Below the pieces are notes generated by a model. That model was not told the origin of the DNA, ran no database searches, and was given only the letters and a program-made list of their open reading frames with translations. A program made the position numbers and the translations under genes. Positions 11,412-21,977 of a stretch of 64,000 bases of DNA are shown here, in pieces; position 1 is the stretch's first letter, and each line of letters opens with the position of its first letter. Source of the DNA: Paulinella micropora (Eukaryota; Cercozoa; Imbricatea; Euglyphida); assembly GCA_009731375.1 (NCBI GenBank), contig BJOX01000288.1, positions 272,090 through 336,089 of the forward strand, read 5' to 3'.

Positions 11412-11524
11412 GTGTGCCTAGCCATACGCCTATGAGTCACATGCCGAAATAGCGACGGGAAGCACAATCCTGTTCCCTCAGGGTGCCCTTTCTCGCTTGT
11501 TGAGCCCGGAATAAAACCCACAGT
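11409..11524 (+). repeat. 116-bp dispersed repeat, copy 2
   Basis: Second copy of the 10787-10902 repeat, here continuing without a gap into unique DNA (to about 11790) that has no supported gene. Comparison of the two flanks suggests the unit may extend past 11524, since the first copy is cut by the gap. Confidence 0.85.
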
Positions 11525-11792
11525 GCTCTGTCGGTTTATACTAGACTGTCGAACAGTCTCGAAACTCCATCTGCTTACTGGGCCCTCTGTAATGGAGGTG
11601 GGAGCTCGTTCTGCAAGGGGCGCTTATGGAACGAGCCCTGGCCCCGCCTGGTACTAGGGAGCTTTGGTATCGCCTGTATCAGTCCCTTCCGTGCAAACAT
11701 CACGGCTTAGCTGGGCATCGGGTCAATACTTTTCACAGACTTCCTTGGTTGACGAAATCAGAAGCTCCTTTTTTCTGACATTAGTCGATATC

Positions 11793-11794
11793 TC

Positions 11795-11853
<59 letters not shown>

Positions 11854-11870
11854 GATCGATCTATCGATCG

Positions 11871-11906
<36 letters not shown>

Positions 11907-11976
11907 GTCTGTCTATCTGTGTATCTATCTATCTGTCTATCTATCTATTTATTTATCTATCTATTTATCCATTTAT

Positions 11977-12019
<43 letters not shown>

Positions 12020-12162
12020 CCTACATATCTACCTACATATCTACCTACATATCTACTATCTATCTACCTATCTATCTACCTATCTGTCTATATCTATCTA
12101 TATCTATCTACCTATCTACCTATCTATCTATATCTATCTATCTATATATCTATCTATCTATA

Positions 12163-12212
<50 letters not shown>

Positions 12213-12231
12213 GAGAGAGAGAGAGAGAGGT

Positions 12232-12270
<39 letters not shown>
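11793..12270. repeat. CTAT microsatellite, GA run and poly-G tract
   Basis: (CTAT)n with GATC-containing variants to 12212, then (GA)n, then a run of about 40 G at 12231-12270, then another (GA)n. The long G run is a likely assembly weak point and could form a G-quadruplex. 12300-12860 is unique apart from a CTCCTCC-rich stretch at 12515-12612; no gene seen. Confidence 0.95.
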
Positions 12271-12271
<1 letters not shown>

Positions 12272-12868
12272 GGCGAGCGAGAGAGAGAGAGAGACCGCGG
12301 CCGGATCGGAACATGCATATGCAAATGCATATATATTAATATTAATTAGCATTTGATTTTTCATGAGAATCAGGTATCATGTCTATCTAGTAAGTACGTA
12401 CACATATACAGATCATGCCGCGGCATATTGCTATGCATATATTTTCCGGTTCGAAATTCTAAGATGCTATGCTCGCGCGACTAAAACTCAACCTGGCCGG
12501 AACGAGTCTTCCTCTCCCTCCCTCCTCCTCCCTCCTCCTCCTCCCTTCTCCTCCTCCTCCTCCCTTCTCCTCCTCCTCCTCCCTTCTCCTCCTCCTCCCT
12601 TCTCCTCCCTCTTCCTATCGCGCGACGTCGACAACGCAATAACCGACTAATGTTTGTTATAAAACTGGTACATGTGCAGGCCAGTCAAAAAATTTTAGTT
12701 CTCATCTTGCTCGTTCGACCAGTACTCAAAATTTCGTTTGGGTTGCCTTGGGGGTCCGGGAGCCACCCTGCGCGAGGGTTTTGAGGGACTATGGATGAAT
12801 ACGTGGCACTCAGAACCCGAAATTTCCGACATTGTAGCACTTTAGCAAATCATTTTTTTTCACGTTAG

Positions 12869-12884
12869 GGTAGTAGTAGCAGTG

Positions 12885-12938
<54 letters not shown>

Positions 12939-13006
12939 ATAGTAGTAGTAGTAGTAATAGTAGTAGTAGTAGTAGTAGGAGGACTAGTAGTAGTAGTAAT
13001 AGTAGT

Positions 13007-13088
<82 letters not shown>

Positions 13089-13100
13089 ATAGTAGTACTA
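12869..13100. repeat. GTA trinucleotide microsatellite
   Basis: About 230 bp of (GTA)n with a few GCA and ATA variants. Poly-Val and poly-Leu open frames on both strands are artefacts of the repeat. A second (GTA)n array lies at 13206-13280. Confidence 0.95.
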
Positions 13101-13203
13101 GTTCATTCACGTGCTGAGATATTTAGCCCGCTTTTTAAGAGGAAAACGTGGGTCTGTTTAATTATGTCTAAGAACAAGCTGTCGTTTTTGGTTTTGCGTC
13201 CAC

Positions 13204-13205
<2 letters not shown>
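13101..13205 (+). repeat. 105-bp duplicated unit, copy 1
   Basis: This segment is repeated at 13283-13386 with few differences (for example CTGAGATATT against CTAAGATACT). The two units are separated by a (GTA)n array, so the duplication is of a unit of unique DNA plus microsatellite. Confidence 0.85.
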
Positions 13206-13244
<39 letters not shown>

Positions 13245-13282
13245 CAGTAGTAGTAGCAGTAGTAGTAGCAGTAGTAGTTCTA

Positions 13283-13386
13283 GTTCATTCACGTGCTAAG
13301 ATACTTAGCCCGCTTTTTAAGAGGAAAACGTGGGTCTGTTTAATTATGTCTAAGAACAAGCTGTCGTTTGTGGTTTCGCGTCCACA
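13283..13386 (+). repeat. 105-bp duplicated unit, copy 2
   Basis: Second copy of 13101-13205. It ends about 65 bp before the start codon of the host UIM-KH-NYN-RING gene, so it may be part of that gene's upstream region. Confidence 0.8.
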
Positions 13387-13427
13387 ATCATGATCTTTGA
13401 GCCATTCATTTTGTATTTTATTGCATT

Positions 13428-13441
13428 TCTTTCCCTTTAGG
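13428..13441 (+). promoter_or_regulatory. Candidate 3' splice site in the 5' UTR of the host gene
   Basis: A pyrimidine-rich run (TTTCTTTCCCTTTAG) ends at an AG 12 bp before the start codon at 13453. An in-frame TGA immediately precedes the ATG, so the coding sequence starts there and an untranslated first exon probably lies upstream. Inferred only from the sequence pattern. Confidence 0.4.
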
Positions 13442-13452
13442 TTGGTCTGTGA

Positions 13453-15527
13453 ATGAATCCCCCAGAACCCTTAGAACGACAGAGCACTTTCGATGAAGAC
13501 TTGGAGCGAGCTATGCGGGAATCTAGGGAGGACCAGCAGCAGCGCGCAGCTGAACAAGATGAACTCGAGGCTGCGCTGCAGTTAAGTCTTCAGGAGTCCA
13601 AAAAAAAAGAGAGGCAGGAAGACGCTGAGCTGGAGATGGGCCTAAAGCTGAGCCGCGAAGAGGCCCAACGCGAAGAGCAGCGCCGCAAGCGGCAGGATGA
13701 ACTTGAGATTCAACGAATGCTTGACGTTTTTAATATGAAGGACGATGACTTCCAAAACTACCTCCAACGCAATGCTGAGCTCGAAGAAGGCGAAGATGAA
13801 GGTGAGGAAAAGAACAAAGCTTCCGAACGAAAGCGATTCCAGAAGCAGTACAAGTTGCCAAGCGCACCTAATGGACGAATCACCAGCGTGTTTGAGATTC
13901 CGGGGCACACTGCTGGATATGTTAAGGGCAAGGTCAATCACTCTTCTCCTCTGACACAACCAATAAAATCCTGTAGGGAGGGGCGAAGTTGAAGGAACTG
14001 GCTAAAGATACCGGAGCAGACATCGACTTACCTTTCTTGGGAAAGGATTCCTTGCTCGGTTTTGTCGTTATCACAGGTACACTTGTGACCTAGGTTTGCT
14101 TTTATTAAGTTTATCCAGTATCATTTTATGATTCACTATTATTGTGATTCGTATTGCTTTCATATGTTTCATACTCGTCCGCTTTTGATTTGGCTTTTCT
14201 TGCGTCTTTGGGACTGGCGTTATCGTTGTCGTTGCCGTTGTCGTTGTTCTCGTTGCTGTTTCCTGCCACTGCTGCCGCCGCCGCCGCCGCTTTTGTTGTT
14301 GTTGTTGTTGCTTCTGCTGCTGCTGCCTTTGTTGTTGTTGTCGTTGATTTTGTTGTTGAGCATAACACATGTATGTAGAATTCTAAAAGAATTCATTCAT
14401 ATTAAATTTTTTCTCGTGTTTTTTTTTTCTTTTTGTTTCATGACTTTGCAATTTCTCCTCGACATCCATTGAGATATTGTCACTATTGTTGTGTTATTTT
14501 GCTCTATTGAGTTGCAAGGAGTTTGTCTTGGTCCTGTGGCTGCTTAGGTACGAAAATAGAAGTCCAAGAGACTAAAGACCTGATCCAAGCTATTGTTAAC
14601 ACTATCCCACCCAAAAGAGTTCCCAAGCCATCAAGTGATCGCGGAGGGGGGAGGAGAATTCCACCCTCCCCCCCCCAGCTCCGCCGTCTCAACACTCAGT
14701 CAGGGGTTTACGCCCACATCTTTATCGACTATTCCAACATTTTCATTGGAGCACAGCATCGCGAAGGCAAGATTGACCCCTCGATTCGTACCGATGTAAC
14801 CAAGGTCGCGCGGGTCTTGCAAGGCAATCTCAGGGATCCCATAGGCATGCGCGTGATTGGAGGCTCCATTCCGCGTGCGACAAGTCGGATATGGGACTTG
14901 TGGAGAGAAGCAAAGTACACCGTACATTTGTGCGAACGTTCAGCGAGCGGTGAGGTGTTTCTGGATGACATGCTGCACGGACAGGCCTTCTCTTGTATTC
15001 TCAAGTTCGCGAAACCCCAAACCTTGATCTTGGCTACCGGGGACGGTAATGACAACGGTGGACGTACCACGTTTCCTGAGGTCGCAGCAGCCGCACTAAA
15101 AAGGGGATGGAATGTAATTGTGTGGTCCTGGAAGCGCTCGTTGTCAAGTGTGTACAAGAAGCTAGAGCAAAAGTATAAAAAAACAATGTCAGTCCGGCTT
15201 CTAGATGATCACGCAAAGGAGATTGTGTTCCGCGCTACTCTGAAGGCTCGAGTGTACAAAGACGGCAAGAAATTGCAGCCTTCTCACCCGATTACCAAGG
15301 TAGAACCTGTAAAAAGCAAAGCTCACGCGATTGCAAAGGTAGAACCTGTAGAAAGCGAAGATCCTGAGGATGAATGCTGCGTCTGCCTGGACCGCAAGCG
15401 GAACACAGCAGTGTTGCCGTGCGGGCATTTGTGTTTGTGTGATATCTGCACGAAGCGAGGTTCTTTTGATGTGTGCCCCGTATGCCGAGGCCCTGTGACC
15501 AGCACCATCAAAATCCTGGCAGTTTGA
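13453..15527 (+). CDS. UIM-KH-NYN-RING protein (host gene, three exons)
   Basis: Exons 13453-13932, 13977-14076 and 14548-15527 join with GT-AG introns of 44 and 471 bp and keep frame, giving 519 residues. Residues 14-71 hold three ubiquitin-interacting motifs (DLERAMRES, LEAALQLSLQES, LEMGLKLSREEA). A KH RNA-binding domain spans both introns (about 140-216; GxxG loop GKGG). A NYN/PIN-like ribonuclease domain covers about 246-400 (IDYSN, ATGDGND acidic residues). A C3HC4 RING ends the protein (about 468-505; CCVCLD, CGHLCLC, CPVC). KH plus NYN is the architecture of vertebrate KHNYN/N4BP1-type RNases; UIMs and a RING add ubiquitin binding and a likely E3 activity. Probable role: ubiquitin-linked RNA decay. 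No lesion is visible, unlike the neighbouring viral genes. Confidence 0.85.
14077..14547 (+). other. Intron 2 of the host KH-NYN-RING gene
   Basis: It begins GTACAC and ends GCTTAG. It contains GTT- and GCC-type trinucleotide runs (14220-14350) that create spurious poly-Thr/poly-Gln and Leu-rich open frames. Removing it restores the C-terminal helix of the KH domain. Confidence 0.8.
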
Positions 15528-15778
15528 TATTACTTACTGATTAACACTTTCTTTTTGCTGTACACGATTCTTTAAGAATTGTCGGAGAGATGATCGAAAA
15601 AATGATAAACTTTGTTGACACTACATACAGTCTTTGAAAACTGTAATTAAAAATTGAATTTTCCAAAAGAGTCAATAAATGAAGTGATGATACTACTGTC
15701 GTCTAATCATGATTGACTTCACCGTCTTTAATTTTGTAAGTAAATGAATAAATAAATAGATAAATAGGATGACTGAAG
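15528..15778 (+). other. Probable 3' flank of the host gene
   Basis: AT-rich sequence with AATAAATA-type signals (15673-15678 and 15745-15760) that could serve polyadenylation. No further gene. Confidence 0.4.
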
Positions 15779-16267
15779 TATCAGACTGAGCACCTTAACG
15801 ACCGGCCAAAACCTTTACCGTTGATAAGTCACTCTTTTTTATCAGTTCATTAGATTCTCCTCTGCACGACGTTTCGACTTCACTAACCGTCCTAGTTTTC
15901 GATCAGAAACGATTTGTAACGACACTTAGTCGTCACTCAACTGGATAGGGGCAGACCAAGCATAAGAGTCAAGTAACGACAAGTCGGACGACACTCAATG
16001 CCAATATGTATTGTGCGGGCCGGCCGACAATCCCTTTTCCCCCTTGGGGGGAAGCCGCCGTAAGCGGTCGACCCCCACGCCGAAGACTGACTCCTCATTC
16101 GAAGGCGCTCTCGACCGACCGACACATGACATAAGGTCCGGCTGTCGAATAAGTAAAAATAATTTGTCCACGTCCAGTGCGAGTCTCATCAGTGAGAACT
16201 CGTGCCCCCGAGCTCCAGCTCTTCCTTTCACTAGCATCGGATATATATATGCCATCTCTTGATCCTC
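15779..16267 (-). repeat. Probable 3' LTR of the retrotransposon
   Basis: It follows the last coding segment (stop near 16619). A purine-rich tract on the minus strand (GCGGGGGAGGA, 16268-16278) is a plausible polypurine primer just before it. The far end (15779-15804) recurs as a solo fragment at 7653-7678. No 5' LTR is in the window, so the limits are uncertain. Confidence 0.4.
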
Positions 16268-16618
16268 CCCCGCTCAGTCGAAAGCTTAGAAAAAGTAGCT
16301 GATGATACGTAGGCGACATCAGACTCCGACTGTGACTCCATTGCAATCTACATAACGTCACCTCACGTTTTGGCTCGCTTCCGCTGTCTTCCACTACACT
16401 TGTTCTCTTCTGTTGCGATCGGCGCTTGTTTCGGTCTCCTCTTTTTTGCCGCAACTTCCTTATCACACTTCGGTGCACCCGGCCCACTGGCACAAGTAAA
16501 AATGATATGCACGCACTCTGGACCTCGTCCCATATGCGAAGCGGAATCCTACGTTCCTCCGTCAGATCCGAAACTGCATATCTAGAAATACTCTCGGCAT
16601 CACTTGCACAGTCTAATC

Positions 16619-18300
16619 TGTGAAATCCTCGTCGTCTTTCTCGATTGACGCATCCCATTGTTCCAAGCCTTCCCCGTCTCGAAACACTGGTGCAAAGATC
16701 CTATCCCGCGTAAGCTCGACCTCACTTTTGCTTCTCCAAAACTGCATCATCGGTTGGTGCCAACCCCAACGCAGCTCGTACCCGTGTTTTGGGCTGTACA
16801 TACGTAACTTGCATTAAAAAGAAATGATCGAAATCCTTATCCATAACCGTATTCTCATGCGGTCGACATAGATATAATTTATCTACCTGCCATTCGATCT
16901 TAGCCACATCTTTGCCTGCTATCCACTGCTTCTTCCACTGTGTGACACCGTACCCTTACGTTCCTGTACCGCTTCCGTCAGCTTAAGGATAACATCCTCT
17001 TTATCCTTTACATCCGATGATGCGTTGTCGTCCCGACCGCATGCTTCGCTTCCACTTTGCTTTCATCTTGCTGCTTCCGCAACGCCTCCTCACGCTCCTT
17101 ACGTGTAAGCAATGATGGCCGCGCGGCTGCCTAAACGCCGGTGCAATGCGTCTTAACGCTTGCTCCTCGTTCTCGTCCTCCAGCAAATAAGGACTAAACT
17201 TAGCCAAACGCCGCACATGAACAATCTGTTCCCTTCCTCGTGCCCCCGTAGGCGCTATCTTATAATTGCACGCACCCGTCTGCCGTACAATCTTAAATGG
17301 CCCATGCCACTTATTGTAGAACTTGACCGATACCCCCTTCGGTACCGTTGGAACATATAACAAGACCGTATCCCCTTCCTTATACTCTACATGAGAGTAT
17401 TTGCCTAATTCCTGTTCCCGCTGAACTTCTCTCAGCGTCTCCCGACACTTCTCGATCGCACTACGAGCTTCTGCAATGGCTCATAATCGAACTCCCAACA
17501 GCTCGCACGGCTCCCACTTGTCACTTGTCGGGTGGAAACAACAGTTCCGTTGGTGTGTATACTACCTGATGCGGGCTCACACCCCGCGCATGCCCCCCTA
17601 ACGACGCTGAGGCCAAATTGTTAACAGCGAACGTGAACATAGGCACAACGTATATCCAATTGAGCTGACTATTTTTGCAATAGGTCTTCAACGCTGCCTT
17701 TAGCGTCCTATGCACTCGCTCAATTTTCCAGTTGGTCATTGGGTTAAAAGCAGTCACATACTGCCAATCAAACCCAAGGAACTTGGCAATCCTTTTCGAA
17801 ACCTCATTCGCAAAACCTGTAACTGTCCGAGATGATCCTTCTCGGGATCCCTATGCGGCCAAACACCCGATCAATCAATGCCGCCGCTGTAACCTCCGCG
17901 GTTACATCCGTAACAGGAACAGTGATAACGTAATTGGATGTTCGATCAATCACTGTTAGCAGATATTTGAATTTCCCGCTCCCGCCTCCACGAAAGGACC
18001 AACATGATCGATATGCAAAGTATCGAAGATGTCCAAGGTGATATCATACTCACCCTTGAGTCCCAAATTCGGTTTATACGGAAGCTTTGCCATCTGACAG
18101 TGAGGGCAACCTTTGACAAATTCCTTAACCCTTTCTCCTAGGTTATCCCACTGGGATAACTATAGTGAATCTTCCACCACCAACGGGGTCTTCAAGACCT
18201 CCTTAATGGCCTTGACCACCTTAGGAAAAAATAGTTTATCATCCCAGTGACTCTTCAGGAAAGCCTCCACAATATGCTTAGGCTGTTTGACCGGCAGCTT
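16619..18300 (-). pseudogene. Retrotransposon integrase (decayed)
   Basis: From 5' to 3' on the minus strand: a conserved run FFPKVVKAIKEVLK near 18.2 kb, then CPHCQMAKLPYKP (second half of the HHCC zinc finger, about 18.1 kb), the first catalytic Asp in HIDHVGPF (about 18.0 kb), the second in RRIISDSY (about 17.83 kb), and the Glu in KIERVHRTLK (about 17.73 kb). A C-terminal domain follows at 17001-17363 (WHGPFKIVRQTGACNYKI, an SH3-like GPY/F-type segment). At 16619-16907 a further charged domain of unknown role ends the frame. Stops and shifts separate these pieces, so this is a dead DDE integrase. Confidence 0.7.
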
Positions 18301-18696
18301 ATGTTGGGTAACATTCCATACCACATGTGACATTGTGGTAGAATGCACGTCGATATAGACATGTTGATCACCAGCATCCTCCATGCCCGCGATCTTACCC
18401 CGCAGCAATTCCTCTCTTGCTGCATAGAGGTGTTCCAACCTCTCCTCTATCGCGGTCAATACCGCCTCATCCTCTGCGGAATCCCTACACACCACATTCG
18501 CGATCCTCATATCGCGTGGGTTCGTATAGGCCCAGCCAGAGGTTGTGGCAATGACATATTCCGTCTCCCGATCCGTGTCGTCAGAACTGTCACCGACCAC
18601 CCTCAAGTCCTCAGAATCCCCCGACTCTACTGTGCATACATGAAAGAACGAGGCTGTGACAGGCTCCTGAATGTGGGGAGTGACCTTAGGCTCCAC
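18160..18696 (-). pseudogene. Retrotransposon pol segment upstream of integrase
   Basis: A 178-residue open frame whose C-terminal part (DDKLFFPKVVKAIKEVLK) leads into the integrase zinc finger after a stop. The N-terminal 100 residues are acidic with no recognised motif. The usual RT-RNase H is expected just upstream but is absent, consistent with an internal deletion near 18.7-18.95 kb. Confidence 0.5.
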
Positions 18697-18964
18697 CCTC
18701 CACGGACACCACCCTTGTCCTCTCCCAGTCGGCGCTCACGACTGACGTGACACTCACATTCACAATGTGTGCTCCAGCACACCGGCTACCTCGCCGTAAA
18801 GGTTCATACGGTACTACATCGTACCGGGGAGCCACCTCGGATCCACCGTACTGCACCACGTTCAGATCGGTACAGATCCGAGCGTTCATCCGCTTCACGC
18901 TCCTCAGCCCCAACAGGAGACCACCAGCAAAGGCTGGGACGACCCAAAATCTGTGAGAGAAAGA

Positions 18965-19444
18965 CTATCCGTCCTTCAAAAGGAAGGTAAGCATGACTGA
19001 TCCGGATACCACTGTCATGCCGCCCACTCTCTTCACTCTTCCTCGACACGGCCTAAACCAGTGCTTGAACCATGGCTCTCTGCCCCACAGTTCAATAAAG
19101 TCTTTACCAAGCACATTCAGAGATGCAATTGTATCATTTCCGACAATGCATTCCTCCTGTACATCTTCAATAAAAATTTTAGTGAAAAGCAAAGGTAATT
19201 CAGCTTTCCCCGGGTCACACCCGTCCGCCGACAGTGCTTCGTAACCACCAAAATATTTATCCTTCAGCGCGTTTGCCGCGACAACATTATCAAGGTCCGT
19301 ACCTCTATTCATCACTGGACGCAGAGTGTCCCTGTGACTATCAAGGTCCTCAACCTTTATATCCTGCCTATCCTGGCCCTCCGAGGCCAACCCTAACGTC
19401 GGTCCCTGCGCGAGTCCTATCATCACATGACAAGTCATGAGCAA
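18965..19444 (-). pseudogene. Retrotransposon protease-like segment
   Basis: The run ECIVGNDTIASLNVLGKDFI is typical of the C-terminal half of gypsy-type aspartic proteases. The catalytic DTG/DSG was not found in this frame, so the N-terminal half is either in another frame or lost. Located between gag and the integrase remnants on the same strand. Confidence 0.5.
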
Positions 19445-19513
19445 CCTCGTCGCCTCCGTGGCCGACAGGCAACTCGCCCGACTTATCCCCCGTCCCGAGT
19501 TCCGAGTCAGGCA

Positions 19514-20419
19514 CTAGTTGTCTCCCGCATTAGTTGCTCCCAAGCCCGCAGTTCCTGAGCCTTGCCCTGCACACCCATCAGAGTGTCCAACAGCGTTATC
19601 CCAAACGCCATACCCTGAGCTGCTGTTGCGACTGCAACTGCATTCCCGGCGATCCTTGATTCCCCCCCCCGTTCCCCCCGAAGGTTGAAAAGGTGGATGT
19701 GTAACAAATGGCGGTGGGATATACGAGTGCACCTGCTGCTGTGGTGCATAGTACTGCTGCACCGATTGCCCGTACCCCATCGGCACCTGTTGTACCGGCA
19801 TCTGACTGGTATAATAAACACCAGTGCCTCCCGCCGCCGACTGCAATTGGATTGGGGGAAAGTTTCCCTGACCCCCCCCCCCGTAAGCATTTGCACCAGC
19901 ATAAGGGGTATTTCCCATACCAGCACCCTCCTGTAGGTACCGATTTGCGTTGATACGCTCCCTCGACCTTGATCGTTCAAGATCCCGATCTCGCGGCGGT
20001 GACCGTACACGCTCCCTCGATCTCCGACGCTCTCGATTGTAGACTCCCCTGTTACTATCTTGACGAGATCTACCTCCCAATCCTCGATCGTTGCGGCCAC
20101 CATCGCTTCGACGACCCCGAGATCGTGAACGGCTGCGTCGGTCAGCCGACCTTGCTCGCCCTCGACGATCACCTGAGCTCGCCGCTATTCCCCTGTATTC
20201 CCAAGACGGATCCTCCATGGTGTGCCCCCACTTCACAGGGTCGTCCCTTCCAAACGAGACCGGTGCATCCCTCGGAGTCGAATTGATTTGGTTCCAGACG
20301 ATGTAATTTTCCCACTCACCTTTCTTGTAAGGTTCCTCCCCTGGATCCGTCACACCCTTTCATCTCATATGCCTTCTTATCTCGCTTAAGAAGGTTGCTG
20401 AGCTCCTCCTTGTACTTGC
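19514..20419 (-). pseudogene. Retrotransposon gag-like protein, interrupted by the PLV
   Basis: The main frame (19514-20353) is disordered: an RS/RD-rich middle (RSRSRGRRSDG, RSRERVRSPPRDRD) and a Gly/Pro/Gln-rich C-terminal part. Upstream of 20353, after one frameshift, a charged coding-like stretch (KYKEELSNLLKRDKKAY) continues straight to the PLV boundary at 20420. So the PLV end sits inside the gag reading frame. The matching upstream half is not found after the other PLV end at 43.1 kb. Confidence 0.5.
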
Positions 20420-20539
20420 CACACTAAGAGAGATTTAGACAAAAATAACGACAAAAACACCATTTTATTTCATAAAATTGTATATAAACTTCGTTTATAT
20501 GGTTTTTGTCGTTATTTCGTCTAAATCTCTCTTAGTGTG
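20420..20539. repeat. Terminal palindrome, left (candidate telomere)
   Basis: Outer 21-bp arms 20420-20440 and 20519-20539 are perfect reverse complements, and inner arms continue imperfectly (ATAACGACAAAAAC against GTTTTTGTCGTTAT), with a central AT-rich part. Total about 120 bp. The mirror copy is at 42838-42954. Size and form resemble the replicated hairpin-telomere targets of protelomerases; a resolvase-like gene is in the same element. Confidence 0.8.
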
Positions 20540-20892
20540 CTTAGTTTGTCGTTTTATTTGTAAAACAAGGGTATGCTTTGTGCTTCCTGTGTCTGTTTTT
20601 CTGTCATCCTGTGTGCGTTTTATTCTTTTTTAGTGCTTGTATTTGATACATGAATGGACAAGTTTGAATACATAAATGATTATCACCCCCTAATGGGGGG
20701 GGGGGGGCAGACACTCACGAAGTGAGTGGCGGGGGGTAGTAATAGCCACGGAAGCCAAATGGGGGAAACATACAAAAGAAAAATAAATTTGCTTTTGCTT
20801 TTTCTCCTTGGACGATCGGCAAAAAAAAAATCCTTTTTGACCAAAATTGGTGGCACTGGCTCAGCCATAACGATATTATTTTACCAATGCGA

Positions 20893-21211
20893 TCAAAATT
20901 GAAGGGATCTTAAATATTCCACATTAGGATCCGGGGCTTTCTCTATCTGCTTAAGGTATTCTTCCTTGTATTTATCTATTATTTTCTTATTAATTTCTCT
21001 GTATTTTTTTTCGCTCTTGGATCTTATCCTTATTTTTCTTATAGTATTCCCCTCGTTGTTTATTTATCTTATCCTTATTTGCTTCTCTATATTTCCTTTG
21101 ATGCTCTTTAATTTTCTCCTTATTATTTTCCACATACTTTGCTCTATATCGTTGCTTCTTTGGATCAGGGCGGTTGAACACGGCCTTTATTTCTTCTATG
21201 GTAGAACTCAT
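20893..21211 (-). CDS. Lysine-rich repeat protein in left TIR
   Basis: 73 residues (21211 to 20990) made of a unit like KYREANKDKINKQ repeated about three times; identical to the right-TIR copy. After the stop, a one-base change of frame at an A8/T8 run extends a similar basic sequence for about 36 codons to 20893, in both copies. So the annotated protein is either the short form or a shifted longer form of about 108 residues. Homopolymer slippage, a shared mutation or an assembly error are all possible. Composition suggests nucleic-acid binding; it resembles the basic repeats of the GIY-YIG-type proteins of this element. Confidence 0.55.
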
Positions 21212-21708
21212 TATATATACGATGTATAGTAATACTTAATATATAATTCAATGAGTTGAATATAAGAGCAGGCGCGTGATATATAAGAGCAGGTGAGTGT
21301 GATTGTCTTCTCCTATTTGTGTCCAACCCCATGGTTGGCCGTGTCCAAGTAGGTTTTTTGAAGGTTGGACACTTTTTAGTTATTAAATTTCAATATTTAT
21401 TATATTATTCTTCTTCCTATTAACTATTTTTTATATTGTCTAACCTGGCCAACCTTTTATTAAGAAATAGAAAATATTTGTTCCTCTCCCCTTTTAATGT
21501 GATAAGGAAAATAAAGTTTCTGGCCGGGGATATTGGCCACGGACAATTTGGCCTTCATTAATACTAACACGAGTTTGGCTCAATCGGTTGCTTGTTATTA
21601 ATCTTAGTCGGCCAAGTGGAACAAACAACATTTAAGAAGAATATCGCGATTAATTTGGATTTATGATTTAAAATAATTAAAATAATATAATTATATATAA
21701 GAATTATA

Positions 21709-21936
21709 ATGCAGAGGACACCTCAATTCACTAAGGAAGAAGTAGTTCAACGGAGAAGGGAAAGGGCGAAAGCATTTTTGAATGCTCATCCTGATAAGAA
21801 TAGGGCAAATGCGAAGGCATACTATTATAAGAACCAAGAGAGGATAAAATTATTGCGGAAGGAGAAATACGAAAAACAAAAGACAGAATTGCTTGAATTA
21901 AGGGCTTTTCGTAATAATGTATTAAACAATATATAA
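21709..21936 (+). CDS. Small basic protein with HPDK...YY..N motif
   Basis: 75 residues starting at ATG 21709, immediately inside the left TIR. Sequence is basic and helical (RRERAKAFLNAHPDKNRAN, then YYYKNQERIKLLRKEKY). The pattern R..Y/F...HP.K....Y..N.E is shared with the 73-residue TIR protein, the GIY-YIG-type tails and, more distantly, the GC-rich element's proteins at 49861 and 55376. A DNA-binding accessory role is a guess. Confidence 0.55.
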   Translation: MQRTPQFTKEEVVQRRRERAKAFLNAHPDKNRANAKAYYYKNQERIKLLRKEKYEKQKTELLELRAFRNNVLNNI

Positions 21937-21977
21937 TTTATTTTATATATATAAAAATATATACTATTATATAAACC

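Larger units (their letters stand above)
15779..20419 (-). mobile_element. Ty3/gypsy-type LTR retrotransposon remnant, internally deleted
   Basis: On the minus strand, in order: an SR/Gly/Pro-rich gag-like frame, an aspartic-protease-like segment, an integrase zinc finger and core, an integrase C-terminal domain, and a probable 3' LTR. No reverse transcriptase or RNase H motif was found between the protease (about 19 kb) and the integrase zinc finger (about 18.1 kb); the space is under 1 kb, so they are deleted. The gag frame is cut at 20420 by the PLV end. Several frameshifts; not autonomous. Confidence 0.7.
20420..21685 (+). repeat. PLV terminal inverted repeat, left
   Basis: The reverse complement of 41698-42954 with only scattered differences. 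It contains the small lysine-rich gene (20990-21211), a C/G-rich block with a run of G near 20695-20707, and the terminal palindrome. The inner edge lies just before the 75-residue gene at 21709. Confidence 0.92.

Noticed and set aside
12865-13208. Poly-Leu and poly-Val open frames
   Set aside because: Direct products of the GTA microsatellite.
14071-14472. Open frames rich in Thr/Gln/Asn or Leu
   Set aside because: They lie in intron 2 of the host gene and follow trinucleotide runs.
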